Below are positions 1 to 11,305 of a stretch of DNA of 61,615 nucleotides, piece after piece. The notes below the pieces were generated by a model that had not been told where the DNA came from, made no database searches, and saw nothing but the letters and a program-made list of their open reading frames with translations. Position 1 is the stretch's first letter. Every line of letters begins with the position of its first letter. The position numbers and the translations under genes are program-made. Source of the stretch: Byssochlamys sp. IMV 00236 (lineage: Eukaryota; Ascomycota; Eurotiomycetes; Eurotiales; Thermoascaceae); contig MSJH02000284.1 of the NCBI GenBank assembly GCA_001931875.2, positions 1-61,615 on the forward strand, given 5' to 3'.

Positions 1-1207
1 GACTTAGGGTAAGCGTTAAATAAAAAAAAAAAAAAAAAAAAAGCAACAGAGTGCATTAACGTCGGGTTGTAGAGCTGACGTGATAAAGGTCGAGAATCCC
101 AATGGTGGTGATGACACGCGGGCGTGGGGGCCACCATTTGCCACAAACAAGGACTCAAACGATCTCACTCATGGTGAATCTGCGTATTTTCTCTGCGTCA
201 ATCGAAACAAAAGATCAGTCACTGTCAACATGAAGACAGAAGGCGGCCGTCAGCTAATCTATGATCTTGTAAAGGAAAGTGACGTTCTTGTTGAAAACTA
301 TTTGCCTGGAAAGCTCGAACAGCTTGGTCTAGGCTATAGGCAGCTGAGTGAGATCAATCCAAGGTTGATTTATGCATCTATTACTGGTTACGGTCAAACA
401 GGTCCGTACGCCGACAGACCAGGATATGATGTTATTATCGAAGCAGAGGGGGGATTAATGCATATCACAGGTGAACCAGAAGGAGCACCCGTCAAGGTGG
501 GTGTGGCCATTACGGATCTGACGACGGGTATGTATGCTCATAGCGCTATATTGGCTAGTTTATTGCAGCGCTCTACGACCGGCAAAGGACAGCACATTGA
601 TTGCTCACTGCTTGAATCGCAAGTCGCTTCCTTGGCCAACATAGCCTCTAATTATTTGATTGGCGGCCAAGAAGCCAAACGTATGGGCACCTCGCATCCT
701 TCGATCGTACCATACCAAGTCTTCCCCACCAGGGATTCCTTCGTCATGATCGGTGCAGGAAATGATGGACAGTTTGCTAAGCTCTGTAAACGCATGGGGC
801 TCACTCATCTTGTGCAGGACAATAGGTTCAAGACAAATTCTGATCGAGTCAAGAATCGTAAGGAGCTCATTCAATTACTACAAGATCGATTACAGGAAGA
901 AGATAACTGCTATTGGCTTGAAACACTCAACGGGGCTGGATTTCCATTTGCACCTATCAACAATATAGAGCAAACATTCCATCATCCTCAGATACTGGCA
1001 AGAGGTTTGGTTCATGAAGTAAACCATCCTCGTGCAGGTAAAATAAGCCTTGTAGGCCCACCTGTAAAATATAGCGATGCAAAGACTAGTATCAGAAGAC
1101 CACCGCCTCTTCTTGGAGAGCATACAAACGAAGTGCTTGAACAAATTCTGGGCTATAATAAGGAAAAAATAGAAACCCTTAGAGAGAAAGGCGCCATTGG
1201 AGTATAG
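1..1207 (+). CDS. SUGCT: Class III CoA-transferase (CaiB/BaiF family, SUGCT-like), 5' partial
   Basis: Exons 1-8 (partial) and 73-1207; the gene begins before the window. The family transfers CoA between carboxylic acids; the SUGCT branch moves CoA from succinyl-CoA to glutarate in mitochondria or peroxisomes. The first visible exon reads DLG, and a 64-base GT-AG intron containing an A-rich tract joins it to ADVIKVENPNGGDDTRAWGP, the conserved N-terminal CoA-binding segment of class III enzymes. RSVTVNMK, GYGQTGPYADRPGYD and the GQHIDCSLLE segment (which carries the family's catalytic Asp) follow in order. The C-terminal domain ends normally at KGAIGV. The GTG at 80 is an internal Val codon, not a start. 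The gene converges on the kelch gene with only 33 bases between stop codons. The family is certain; SUGCT rather than another class III member is likely by overall resemblance. Confidence 0.88.
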
Positions 1208-1240
1208 ATTTTTATTCAAGGATTAAGAAATAAAGTGTTT

Positions 1241-3292
1241 TTAAAATTTAAAACTTGAATGAGGTTTATCATAAGTAGGTGACATCGGCCCAGAACTATT
1301 CTGTCCGTATGGATTAGAGTAAGGAGATAAGCTGGCCTTTCTTGGTCTTTCCACTGCACTTGACGGGACCTTTTGAGATGCATGATATAGAGTGCTCGAT
1401 TTTGATAGCTTAGGTGCTGGTATAGAATAAAAGTAGTTGGAATCTGGAGAAACAGTTGTGGACGATTTTGAAGCAGCCATTCTTCGTACAGTCGAAGAAC
1501 TAACAGGTGGTGTAGGTCTTAACGGGAACCCATCTTCCTCATTTGATCTTCTTTGGCCAACAGGTGATGTGGGTTGTGGTGATGTAGTCGAATAGTGTAT
1601 TGGAAACACAGACGGTGAATCTAGAATAGTAGGACTAAGTGGAAGCTCGCCATACTGTTGCTGTTGATGTTGATGTTGTTGTTGTTGCTGTTGCTGCTGC
1701 TGTTGCATCATCTTCTTTTTGGTGTTAAACAAAACACGCAAGGCGCGTATTTGAAGTGCCGTTTTGCCTGTTAGGACAGCTGCTTCATAGATCATGCTAG
1801 CTGTGTTGATCGTCAAGGCTTGATGTAAGGCATGTGTCGAAAGCTCACCAAGACGTGGTATGTTGTAAATTTCGGAAAGTAATAAGAGGCGAACAAGTAT
1901 CTGGGGTTGGTATTGCTGAGCTGTCACCAAGTGATCGGTGTATATAAACTGCAAAAAGGCCAACGTAACAGGATAGTTCTCCGGAAACAGTAGGCGTTTA
2001 AAACCTGAGGCAGCATGCTCTTTCTCTGCTAACACCTCAGTAAAACGTGGCCATCTTAGCAACATAACATTTGAATTGACTGGAATAGAGCGATTGTCTT
2101 CTGTGATGATTTCCATATCTGCCATGCTTGGTTCGCTCAGCATACTTAACCCGAGTTCTTGAGCAACCGGTGCACATGTTTCCTCGGGAAATGTGTAGAT
2201 ACCAAATGCTTCCAAATCCATAACAGCAACGTGGTTAAAATTGGTCTGACGGTGACTGTAATCCTCCAGTAGATCGCGACCTCTATCGCCAAGGATGACA
2301 AGCTGTCTCTTCTTTTCGTATAGGACGCCTTTATTCCATGAGCCCTGAGCCAACACTGAGCCAGGATCAATTTTGACCCATACTAGATTTGCTAGATTTA
2401 GTGCCCAGATGTTGAATGCTTTATACGTTGGCGTAAGATAGGTTCCTGTCAATATCATGTGATGTCCCAACACATGTCCAGAGGGGAATCTTAGGCCTGG
2501 GGGTAGTGAGAACCCAGACATTTCTGCTGAATGGTTCTTAAATTCGGCAGCGGGTGGTATTGCTGAAAAGCTCTCAAGGTCTCTAGTAACATCTGTAAAG
2601 TTGTAATTTGAATAAATGCAAACAACTGGGGTATCACTGTCGCTGCCATCCGCCCAAAATGGTGAAGCAGGCATAGAGTTTCTATGTATGCTTGATGGAT
2701 AAAATGCGATAGATCTATAGGCGCCGTATTGCTTTGACACTGGTCCTCCACTGACCCAACTACAGGTTGTCATGCAGTATACGTTGATTTCATTGATGTA
2801 CTGATTTGACATATCCTGACCTCCAATGATAACTAATTTATCCTCGGCGAAAACAGATAGATGTGCATATCGTGCCTGAGGTGTATAAAGACTAGGCTGT
2901 ACTTCAGGATATTTCCAAACCATCAAGTCGAGGTCAAATAGACAGATATCGTCAAGTGCACATAAGCTTTGAGAGGAACGTTTCGTCGAATAGCTCATAC
3001 CTCCAAAGACAACCAAATATTTTCCATAGTGGTTAGTTGAATGAAAATATCTCGGTCGAGGTGGTGGTGGAGAATCTGGTTCGGCAATGTGTCTGGTCCA
3101 AACAAGTGCATCAAGATCTAAAAAGTAAAGGTGATTGGTCATTTGTCGAGACGAGACTAATCTTCCACCAAATACGTATAATCTGTTATTAACAACTGTT
3201 GTTGATGCCCCTACCAAAGGAGGTGGAATGTCGCCTGAAGTTAGCTTAAACTCGGTTGTGAAGCCTGTGATTGTCTGTGTCCCTGAAGTCAT
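1241..3292 (-). CDS. Kelch-repeat protein with BTB/POZ domain and polyglutamine tract
   Basis: Single exon, 683 residues. The N-terminal half (about residues 20-370) is a kelch propeller: repeats carry the pattern of a hydrophobic strand, a double Gly (YVFGGRL, LVVFGGMS, LVIIGGQD, LVILGDRG) and a Trp a few residues later. Around residues 400-520 a BTB/POZ-like domain follows, with RFTEVLAEKE, FLQFIYTDHLV and LLLSEIYNIPRL. A Gln-rich tract interrupted by His lies near residues 530-550, encoded by mixed CAA/CAG codons. The rest of the tail is Ser/Pro-rich and probably disordered. Kelch plus BTB proteins often act as Cullin-3 substrate adaptors or polarity factors; fission yeast Ral2 has a comparable architecture. 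The specific partner cannot be told from sequence. The ATG chosen is the only one upstream of the first kelch strand. Confidence 0.85.
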   Translation of the reverse strand: MTSGTQTITGFTTEFKLTSGDIPPPLVGASTTVVNNRLYVFGGRLVSSRQMTNHLYFLDLDALVWTRHIAEPDSPPPPRPRYFHSTNHYGKYLVVFGGMSYSTKRSSQSLCALDDICLFDLDLMVWKYPEVQPSLYTPQARYAHLSVFAEDKLVIIGGQDMSNQYINEINVYCMTTCSWVSGGPVSKQYGAYRSIAFYPSSIHRNSMPASPFWADGSDSDTPVVCIYSNYNFTDVTRDLESFSAIPPAAEFKNHSAEMSGFSLPPGLRFPSGHVLGHHMILTGTYLTPTYKAFNIWALNLANLVWVKIDPGSVLAQGSWNKGVLYEKKRQLVILGDRGRDLLEDYSHRQTNFNHVAVMDLEAFGIYTFPEETCAPVAQELGLSMLSEPSMADMEIITEDNRSIPVNSNVMLLRWPRFTEVLAEKEHAASGFKRLLFPENYPVTLAFLQFIYTDHLVTAQQYQPQILVRLLLLSEIYNIPRLGELSTHALHQALTINTASMIYEAAVLTGKTALQIRALRVLFNTKKKMMQQQQQQQQQQHQHQQQQYGELPLSPTILDSPSVFPIHYSTTSPQPTSPVGQRRSNEEDGFPLRPTPPVSSSTVRRMAASKSSTTVSPDSNYFYSIPAPKLSKSSTLYHASQKVPSSAVERPRKASLSPYSNPYGQNSSGPMSPTYDKPHSSFKF

Positions 3293-5810
3293 TCAAGCTA
3301 AATGAACCAAACAACAAGCTGTATTTGAATAAATACAAAAAATTATGACCACTGTGCGCACGTGATGCTTTTGGAACATCATTTTGTCCTGACCAGCAAG
3401 AAATATCTGAAAGCTCCTTTTGGAATCAGTAGTAGAAAAATGCTGAGATACCGTTGTGAGGGATTCAAGTGTTCAAGCGCTGATTAACAATTGATGTTCT
3501 GACAGAATAGAAAGAGGAGAATTCTTGAGCATAATACAAGTGGTCGAGCTCGTATAGGATGTTGCGTACTATGGGTCAATAACTGTGTCAGTAGGATATA
3601 GTTTGTGAGGATTGTGCCTAATGTGTGGGACTTTTATTACTGCTATCTTATCTTCGATTCCAATATATTTGGATTAACCATGTTTTTCAATCTTGGAATT
3701 TCTCCTAAATTGTATTTATTTTCCTTTAACACATTTTGGTGTCCTTCCTTGAAACAAATCATATCTAATAAGGATATTTCATTTAAAAACTCAAACAGCC
3801 TTACCTCTTGATCTAACAATCCTATGCGAACATGAAAAATTTTCTAGTTTTTCTTCTTGAGTTAGCTCAAACCATTCTATATCAAGAAATAAGGGTTTAT
3901 TACAAACATATTCTTAATTAATAACTATAATTACTTACACAATCAATATAGGAAATATCTGTCTTTGTCGATGTTTTTACATGTCAACATAATTACATAG
4001 CATTTGCTATGACTACTGTGAATTCAATGAACAATCATAATTGGCACTTTGAACCACCATATTACATTCAATAACCGCCAAGAACTTATTCTCTCTCCTA
4101 TATTGAAGGTAGTCTCTGCCTACTCGAATATATTAATTTTGATAAGAAAGAAAAAGCAGATAAATAAACCATAGCTTTAAGTAACTTTGCATGAAAGTAT
4201 GACTCTATTGATTTTTTGTGCACTTTCTTTTTATGAGCAAAGTCATATCAGGAAGATGTTACTATAAATTTACTCTAGTAGGTATAGTTACATTAACCAG
4301 TCTTAATCTTGTTTTGACTCATTGTTCTTTGTCTATATAAAAGCGACAAGCCAATGTGATATTTATTCCTGAGAATGATGTAGGTTGCTTAGCAATACAA
4401 TACTCTTCCCTTTTAAGCGAATGTTTTTGTTTGTACAATGAGGGAGCATCATGTGTTTCTTTTAACTCAATTGATAAATTAAGATAAGCTTCGAGCAATC
4501 GATCATTGTCATAAAAGACTCGAGGATAAGAGATAGAATCGTGATTTAGAGTTGTAGATTATGATCCAAATAAGGAATTTTTTTATGCTACCAGTAAAGC
4601 TTATTCAGTTTGATAAAATTGTTACACCAAGAATAGCAATCAATGCGCTTTGAGTACAAGAAGTAAGGGAAAAAAACATCATGACCTGAATACAACCAAT
4701 TGCAATAAGAATAAGGAGTCATTAGAAGACGTTACTTTCATATGGTGTTACATCTATTGAAATAGTCAACTAAGCCTTAAAAATGCTAAAGGCTCTCAGG
4801 GAGCTTTTAACAAATATATAAAAAAGGTGCTACTTTAGGCCATTCTTAAATATAAGCTTCGCTTTCTAATCCTTTTTCTTTCCTTTTTCTTAATACAGAT
4901 AGTTATTTTTACTTATTCCTGTTTTTCTATAAACAAGTAGAATGACAATGTTTTGTAACCATTTTACTATTTTATGCTTATTCTCACACACTCAATTTTA
5001 CAAACCGCACAGAAATGGATTACATTTTATAGGGTGATTTTAACATAGTCAATGAGTTGAATACTGATGATATATCAAGAAACTACAAGATAACCAAGGA
5101 TATCTTTTATATATATATAGCTCTGTGTAACTTGATAAACAGGTCGCTGATGCTTTCTTCCCCCCTTCTTTATTTTTTAATAATAGACAAAGTAAGCGAT
5201 GCATGCATATATGCTGCAATGCGTTTAGCCATCTTAAAGTGAGAAAAAAAAATTAAAAAAGACCTCTCGACAAAAAAGATAAAATCTCTGAATACATGTT
5301 TATCAAACCAGATAACGCCTTCTTCTTTGTTATCTCTCAATCCAAAAATCAGAAACATAATTAGGGACTCTAGGATCAACAATGTTTTCATTTTAGAATT
5401 ACCATGGAAACAAGGGTGTTTACTCCTGTGAAAAAATGGTTCTTTGTTATTTAAATGTGTGAAAACTTTGAATATACATAAGAATCTCATTCGTGTAATC
5501 CATTATTTTGATTGCTCGGGACAGCGATTCTGTGTGGTACAAGGGAACACTAATACTCGATTTGGTTATTGTTTGACCAAAGTGTTCACAAGAGTCTTAT
5601 GCGTCCAAAATGATTTGCGGTCAACGGTTGCTGTGGTTGGACAAATTTAACTTGGTTCATCATGAGCACATGACAACTAAAACTGTTCATTTCCAAATAA
5701 AGTAATTCGGTCCTTGAATCAAGCTCTTATCATGGAACGAACTATAAAAGTCATGCCTTCGTATTGGTTTCACACGTCAATACCACTTGTTATTCCCTTT
5801 TAGTGGCGCC
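3293..5810. other. Long AT-rich intergenic stretch, no gene recognised
   Basis: About 2.5 kb with stops in all frames. The longest open frames, a plus-strand one at 3605-3811 and a minus-strand one at 5170-5490, have no recognisable motif and their composition looks like translated AT-rich noise. It holds the 5' flank of the kelch gene at one end and the promoter of the permease at the other. No tRNA, repeat array or transposon signature was seen. Confidence 0.6.
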
Positions 5811-5818
5811 TATATAAA
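5811..5818 (+). promoter_or_regulatory. TATA box of the amino-acid permease gene
   Basis: TATATAAA lies 51 bases before the permease ATG at 5869, followed by a pyrimidine-rich leader. Position and sequence fit a core TATA element; transcription start not determined. Confidence 0.55.
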
Positions 5819-5868
5819 GTAGTAATTGATTGCCTTTCTTTCTTCTCTTTATATTACTTTACTTTCAA

Positions 5869-7809
5869 ATGTCATCGACACACGAAAAGTATGAGCATAC
5901 AGTAGAACACGTTGAACATAAGAAGGGGAACTTCTTTGATGCCCTCAATTCTCGCTATAACCATGTTGACCCTCATTCTTACCTTCGTCAAGAAAACGAA
6001 GGTGCTTTCAAATATTGGGCTCGTCGTCTTGGTCAGATCAAGCCTGTTGAATTATTATGGGGCGAAGCTGAAGGTACTGAACTCAAGCGTGCCTTGAGCA
6101 CCTTCCAACTCATCTTTGTGGGTATTGGTGCCATCATTGGTACTGGTATTTTTGTGCTTTCTGGTCATGCTGCTGGTATAAATGCTGGTCCTGCTGTCAC
6201 TATTTCTTTCTTAATCGCAGCTATTGCTTCAGGTAAAGATGCATATATCAAATCCATTTATCAGTCATCATATTTACGTTTAAATGTAGCTTTTGCTGCT
6301 CTTAGTTATTCTGAAATGGCTTCCATGATTCCTGTAGCAGGTTCTGCATACACATATGCTTATGCTACTATGGGTGAAGTACGTATGTCTCCAGAATATC
6401 TCTTTTCTGTTATTAACTCTATACATAGTTTGCTGCTTGGATCATTGGCTGGGATTTAATTCTTGAATACATGGTTGGTGCTGCCACAGGTATGTATATT
6501 TATAAATAAAATTGAGCAAAAGAATAACCCTTTTCTCTATAAACAAGTCGGTGTCGGATGGTCAGGTTACTTTGTCAAGTTCTTTAATGCTGCTTCCAGA
6601 GGCAGAATTCATTTTGGTGAAAACTGGACTCAACCAACTGTTGTATGGACAGAATCACCTCCTACTATCTCTTATGTGCCTGGTCACTACTTTAACGTCC
6701 CTGGTTTCGTTATTATTATGCTCATCACTATCATCTTGTGTATTGGGTAAATAAGGAATATTTTTTGTCCATCACTTGCTCATGTCTCTTCATCTAGTAT
6801 TCGTCAATCTGCATGGTTTAATACAGTCGTAGTCAGTATTAAGCTGGTTGTTATTCTTATCTTCATCTTTGGCCTCTGTGGCTTCATGTATACTCCCAAC
6901 TATCACCCATATGTTCCTCCCAATACGGATGGTGACTGGCATCACTTTGGTGTATCGGGTATATTTGCCGCAGCAACAACAGTCTTTTTCAGTTACATTG
7001 GTTTTGATGCTGTCACAACTGCTGCCTTGGAAGCAAAGAATCCTCAACGTGACCTTCCTATTGGTATTATAGGCAGTTTGTCCATCAGTACTGTTCTCTA
7101 TTTAGTCTTTTGTACCATCATGACAGGAGCTGCCCACTACACCCTCTTTGCTGGATCTCCTGTCCCTGCTGTCGTTGCCGTTGAGCAGGTTGCTTTGCGT
7201 ACTGGCAAGGATTTCACCTGGCTGAGTGTCCTTATCTGTCTCGGTGCTCTTTGCGGTTTGACCTCTGTGCTTCTCATCAATTTGCTTGGTCAATCACGTG
7301 TCTTTTATTCTATGGCCCAGGATGGTCTTTTGCCTCCTATTTTCTGCAAGGTCCACCCACGCTTCAAGACACCTTATATTGCCACTTTGACTGTCGGTTT
7401 CGTTACTGCTGTCCTTGCTGCTGTCTTACCTGTTGACTTGCTGGGTAATATGACTTCAGTGGGTACGTTGCTTGCCTTCTTTATTGTCCATGTTGGTGTC
7501 ATCATCATGCGTTTTACTCGCCCTGATGCTCCTCGTCGATTCAAAATCCCTGGTGGAAAGTATTTCTCTTTGGTTTTCCCTATTATTGGTATGTTTATCT
7601 CCATTGCATTGATTGCACTTGCTGAAGTGACAACCATTTGGCGTTTGTTTGTATGGATGGGCATCGGCTGGGTGATCTATTTTACCTACAGTATCCGTCA
7701 TTCCAAATTCAACAGGGACCCTGTGGGTCGCTTTGAAGCTACAGCCAAAACCGAACATGGCTATCATGTACAAGAATTTGAAGTTGCTTCTGCAGAACAA
7801 GCTAAATAG
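5869..7809 (+). CDS. Cationic amino-acid transporter (APC superfamily, SLC7/CAT-like)
   Basis: Exons 5869-6232, 6290-6378, 6429-6489, 6548-6746 and 6798-7809 give 574 residues; all introns are GT-AG, about 50-60 bases. The first membrane helix has the APC substrate-binding stretch FVGIGAIIGTGIFVLSGHAA. The conserved ALSYSEMASMIPVAGSAYTY, WIIGWDLILEYMVGAA and FFSYIGFDAVTTAALEAKNP segments follow, with about 12-14 hydrophobic helices in all. Human CAT proteins and bacterial YfnA-type permeases share these blocks. It should import basic or broad-range amino acids at the plasma membrane or vacuole. The ATG is preferred over an upstream in-frame TTG because it follows a TATA box and a CT-rich leader. 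The soluble N-terminus of about 75 residues and the short C-tail are typical. Substrate cannot be read from sequence. Confidence 0.92.
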
Positions 7810-8011
7810 TCGTTTTTTTTTTATTCATATTTTATTTATAGCTGTAATAATTATAATTTATTAAAGAGACAATCTTTTTTGTACAGTTTTCTAAAAGTAA
7901 CGTCGCATAATTCCAAAACTTATAATCCATACGTACTCTGCCTTCGAAAGGAGAATGTCCCTTTGACGTTGATCTTATTCGGGATGCTGTAAACTATTTT
8001 GTTGTTCAAAC

Positions 8012-8530
8012 TCATCCAACATCTCTTGACACCTGCTTTACTCGTTGCATTCCTTCCAATTGTCTATTCAAATAGATGGAAGTGTCTTCGACATACAAAA
8101 GCGCTTTATCAAGGGACTCTATCACCATTTTGAATACAGTTCTTAATTTTTTCAAGTTGGACATAAGTGTTGTTACATATTGCTTTGATTCCTTTTGTTG
8201 TCTCTTCTTCTTCACCAAAATGGATGGTTTGTGGCTGGAACTAGTATGTTATTTGCTGCCGCAATTACGTTGGATACACCAACTACCAAAACAACTGGAT
8301 GTTTTTCATATTTTTCATATACCAAAGTAGAATATTTTACTGTACGACACATGTACTTTTCATTGACATCCTTTTGAACCTCTATCATTATAGGAGGGTA
8401 TTCACTGGCAATGGCTTTGGGAAGATATAGACCATCGCAAGCACATTTGTTCAAGCTCTTACTGTTGTGTTCAGTTTTGTTGTTGCAATGATCAATAAGT
8501 CGATTTCTTGCGAATTACACTGTTTATTAA
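8012..8530 (-). pseudogene. Broken fragment of a dispersed mucoralean protein family (possible PD-(D/E)XK-like nuclease)
   Basis: Read on the minus strand, a coding-like stretch without start runs from about 8530 to 8212 and contains CACDGLYLPK, EYPPIMIEVQ and HPVVLVVGVS, ending at a stop after NHPFW. A second open frame, overlapping and shifted, continues to 8012. A third frame between them also looks coding-like (AICNNTYVQLEKIKNCIQ), so the copy carries frameshifts and stops. The spaced Asp (CDGLY) and Glu-x-Gln (IEVQ) preceded by a hydrophobic strand resemble a PD-(D/E)XK nuclease core; I also recall similar multi-copy proteins in Mucorales. Both statements are inference. It lies just upstream of a decayed Tc1/mariner copy, so the region looks like a transposon landing site. 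Confidence 0.4.
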
Positions 8531-8913
8531 AAAGAAATGAGTATTATTAAAATAAGACGCGTATGCATTTTATAGAGGAGATTGAATGTTGCCAGCATGA
8601 TAAACGTGGTCAATGCTATTCTTATACGATAAAAGAATGTAAAGTGGGATGTATACTCTACTGTAAAATGTAGAGTGTTATAATGATTTATATCAAACAC
8701 ACCAAGGGATATATTTTACTAGCATTTCTGTCTTGATAATCAGATACTTTGGATAGTATTTTCCGGTTATTTCCAATCTGTATAATGTTTGGATTTTCCA
8801 AACAATGTGTAAACAGTGCCCTCGAAAAAATATAGGCCATTCTTTAAAAGTCAGCTTATAAATTGATGAATAGGGCAATGATTTTCTCTTTCTTTCTCTT
8901 ATAACTACATAAA

Positions 8914-9474
8914 ATGTCTTGCTTAACTTTATCTCAAAAAGAAAAAATCGAAAAGCAACAAAAACAAGGTATGCTTTTGCCAAAAATCATGCGCACTGGA
9001 CAGTAGACGACTGGAGAAAGGTAATCTAGACAGACGAATCAAGCTTCGAAATCGGCAAGAAAAATGCCTGGCGCCAACCTTCAAAAGTGGCAGAACTTCA
9101 ATCATGGTTTGGGACGCCATAGCTGGTGGAAAGAAGTCGAAACTTATCTTTATGAAGAAAGGCATGAGGACAAGTGCCGACTTCATAAACCAGGTCTATG
9201 AGCCAGTATTACTAGAAGGAGGAAGACAAAGGGCATAAACAAGATGTCCTGGCCGGCTCAGTCGCCGGATTTAAATCCAATTGAAAAACTTTGGAGCATG
9301 ATGAAGAAGGTTAATGCTGTATGCCCTCATGCCAGAAGCCCACAAGCAATGAAAGTTGTTTTGGAGAGTATTTGGAGGGAGTTTACTCCAGAAACAATTA
9401 ACAGATTAATTGACTCCATGCCAAAGAGGGTCAAGGCTGTAATCAAGGCTCGTGGTGGACCCACCAAATATTAG
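8914..9474 (+). pseudogene. Degenerate, internally deleted Tc1/mariner transposase
   Basis: Coding-like segments in several frames reconstruct parts of a Tc1/mariner DDE transposase. The segment near 8955-9060 contains HAHWTVDDWRKVI, a stop (TAG at 9027-9029) and TDESSFEIGKKNAW, the first catalytic Asp region. A frame change follows, then VWDAIAGGKKSKLIFMKKG up to about 9235. The next recognisable piece starts at 9247 with WPAQSPDLNPIEKLW, the hallmark block before the third catalytic acid, and runs to a stop at 9474. The normal segment between these pieces, including the second Asp, is missing, so an internal deletion has joined them. No convincing terminal inverted repeat or TA duplication was located. 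The copy is non-functional. Confidence 0.82.
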
Positions 9475-9803
9475 AACAATAAAAATCCAAAAATTGCCTC
9501 ACAACTCTCTTTTTTTTTTTTTCCCTACTTATCTGACTGACCTTTCTCCATCATTTCTCTTATCTTGTAACTGTAACAAAGACACGAAAGGGGCACTTTC
9601 TTTATAGCCTTTAATAGCAACAGAAAAGACTGACTTTTAAAAAACGGACAAAATTATCAACTGCACTGCACATTATTTACTAGTCTTCTGGTGAAAGAGA
9701 AATGTGTGCAGAAAACAGATATTCTATTTATTATTTGAGTGTTGCTATTTAGCAATTAAAAGAAGAGAAGTTATAGGGGGGAATAAATGATATTATACAT
9801 AGT

Positions 9804-10007
9804 TTAAATCTTGAAGCCCAAATTGCGCATGCAAGTGAGGTGAGCTTGAATAAGCTCTTGACAGTTCTCTTCTCCCTTTTCAAAAATACATTGATCTCGA
9901 ACTTTTTTGGTTTCGGGACAAGCACAGCATGGTTTCAATGGCTTTCCATCCTTTCCAATAGGAAGCACACCAGAATGTGTTGAAGTTGTCTTTACGGTTT
10001 CTGTCAT
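9804..10007 (-). CDS. COX17: Cytochrome c oxidase copper chaperone Cox17
   Basis: Single exon, 67 residues, the usual Cox17 length. The protein delivers Cu(I) to Sco1 and Cox11 in the mitochondrial intermembrane space for assembly of complex IV. The copper site [11 protein letters not shown] is intact, and the twin Cys motif that forms the coiled-coil-helix-coiled-coil-helix fold is complete ([13 protein letters not shown] and [16 protein letters not shown]). There is no presequence, as expected for a Mia40 import substrate. The Met chosen leaves about 25 variable residues before the copper site, like other family members. The next gene is divergent and starts 570 bases away, so the two may share a promoter region. 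Confidence 0.95.
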   Translation of the reverse strand: MTETVKTTSTHSGVLPIGKDGKPLKPCCACPETKKVRDQCIFEKGEENCQELIQAHLTCMRNLGFKI

Positions 10008-10577
10008 TTGTAAAAGTGTAATAAAGAAAGACGAGGGGCTCTCCCATATTACAAATCATTGGGAGTATCATTTGAGCTCAGATCGGGACGGTGCTCTGGG
10101 ACTGTTTCTTTTGGCTAAAAGCTCTCATTGTGTGAGAGGACAAATCTGTTTGTCATTTCTAAAGGCACTGGTTGGCTTAAATGAGTGAGTGTACATTTAC
10201 GATAAATGAAAGGCTTTAGTGCACTTGTTTCTTTAGTTAAGCTTGCATATATTAAATGCTAAAGAAAAGACGATAAATAAACATCTCTTGGCCCCTATAT
10301 TTCTAGAATATCCTATCGTTTTTTACTGTGGGCTTACAGATCAGAAGTGCTAGGAAGCCTCTATTATTGTTAGCTGTAAATGATGTAAAGAGGCAATATC
10401 TTTATTCTAAACATAAGGCGCAAGAGATTCCCCTGACATCCTGTAGGTTGGACCTTTAGTGCTGTGCAATCTGAGTAAATTCAAATAAACAGTGCTATGC
10501 TTAACAGTCACAGACGGACTACTTTTTTACTGTAGTCTAAGAGTGCAAAAAAAAAAAGAGGTTTACAATCCTATTTT

Positions 10578-11257
10578 ATGTCGACAGAAGAAAAGAACAT
10601 AACAAGTGAAACTGCCACAGCAGAGGGAGCTGAACAAATTGACCTTGTTGCCAAAGAATGGATTCAAGCACAAACTGAGAAAGAAGTGGTATGGTGTTGA
10701 ATATGGATAGTCATTAAATACTAAAATGGTTATATTGCAAATAGAAACGTATTCGAGATGTCGGCTCAAGTGTGATTCCACTCAAGGTTCTTTGTGAATA
10801 AAAGACAATTATTAGGCTTTATTCTAATATTAAAGTAGACTCTGAATTGTGGAATTATTCCCAACTTTGATAATAAGAAGCCAAGAGCCATCAATCGAAT
10901 TGAACTTGATACAAATATTGATCTATCCAAGGTCCAACAAATCATGGTTTCACCAGCCGTTTCATACCCGCATAAACAGCACTTTAACTATGTGAATGTA
11001 AATATTTATATTGCTAAAATGATAAATACTAACAATTGTGCCAACAGCTCATTCTAGTGACTGGCCAACCCATTCCATTCTTAGCCCCTTATCTCTATCA
11101 AACCAATCTAAAGGTGACGCAACCTGAGAGAGAGGAAGAGGGTCGTAAATATCCAAGCAAGCAAATTATTTTGAAAAATGACTTGAGAGAATATTTATTG
11201 ATAAACAAGAATGGTATTTGTGCCCGTTTTACTATTCATGAATATCACAGTGTATAA
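10578..11257 (+). CDS. Hypothetical protein, 173 residues, four exons
   Basis: Exons 10578-10688, 10745-10786, 10839-10997 and 11048-11257, all joined at GT-AG sites with frame preserved, predict a soluble 173-residue protein. I do not recognise the family. The N-terminus is acidic and helix-prone (EQIDLVAKEWIQAQTEKEVK). The middle has KRIRDVGSSVIPLK and FDNKKPRAINRIELDTNID. The C-terminal half looks like a compact alpha/beta fold (LILVTGQPIPFLAPYLYQ, SKQIILKNDLREYLLINK). There is no signal peptide, membrane span or Cys cluster. Multiple in-frame introns and the coding-like exon composition argue that the gene is real. Its stop is only 48 bases before the ATG of the HAD-domain gene on the same strand; I tested joining the two through the intervening pyrimidine-rich AG acceptor, but no donor gives the right phase. 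Confidence 0.6.
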
Positions 11258-11305
11258 ATAAAATAAATTCAGTGATAATTTCTTTTTCTTTTTTTTTATA
11301 ATTAC

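Noticed and set aside
5170..5490. Minus-strand open frame of 106 codons in the first long intergenic region
   Set aside because: AT-rich, no motif, no splice partners or promoter.
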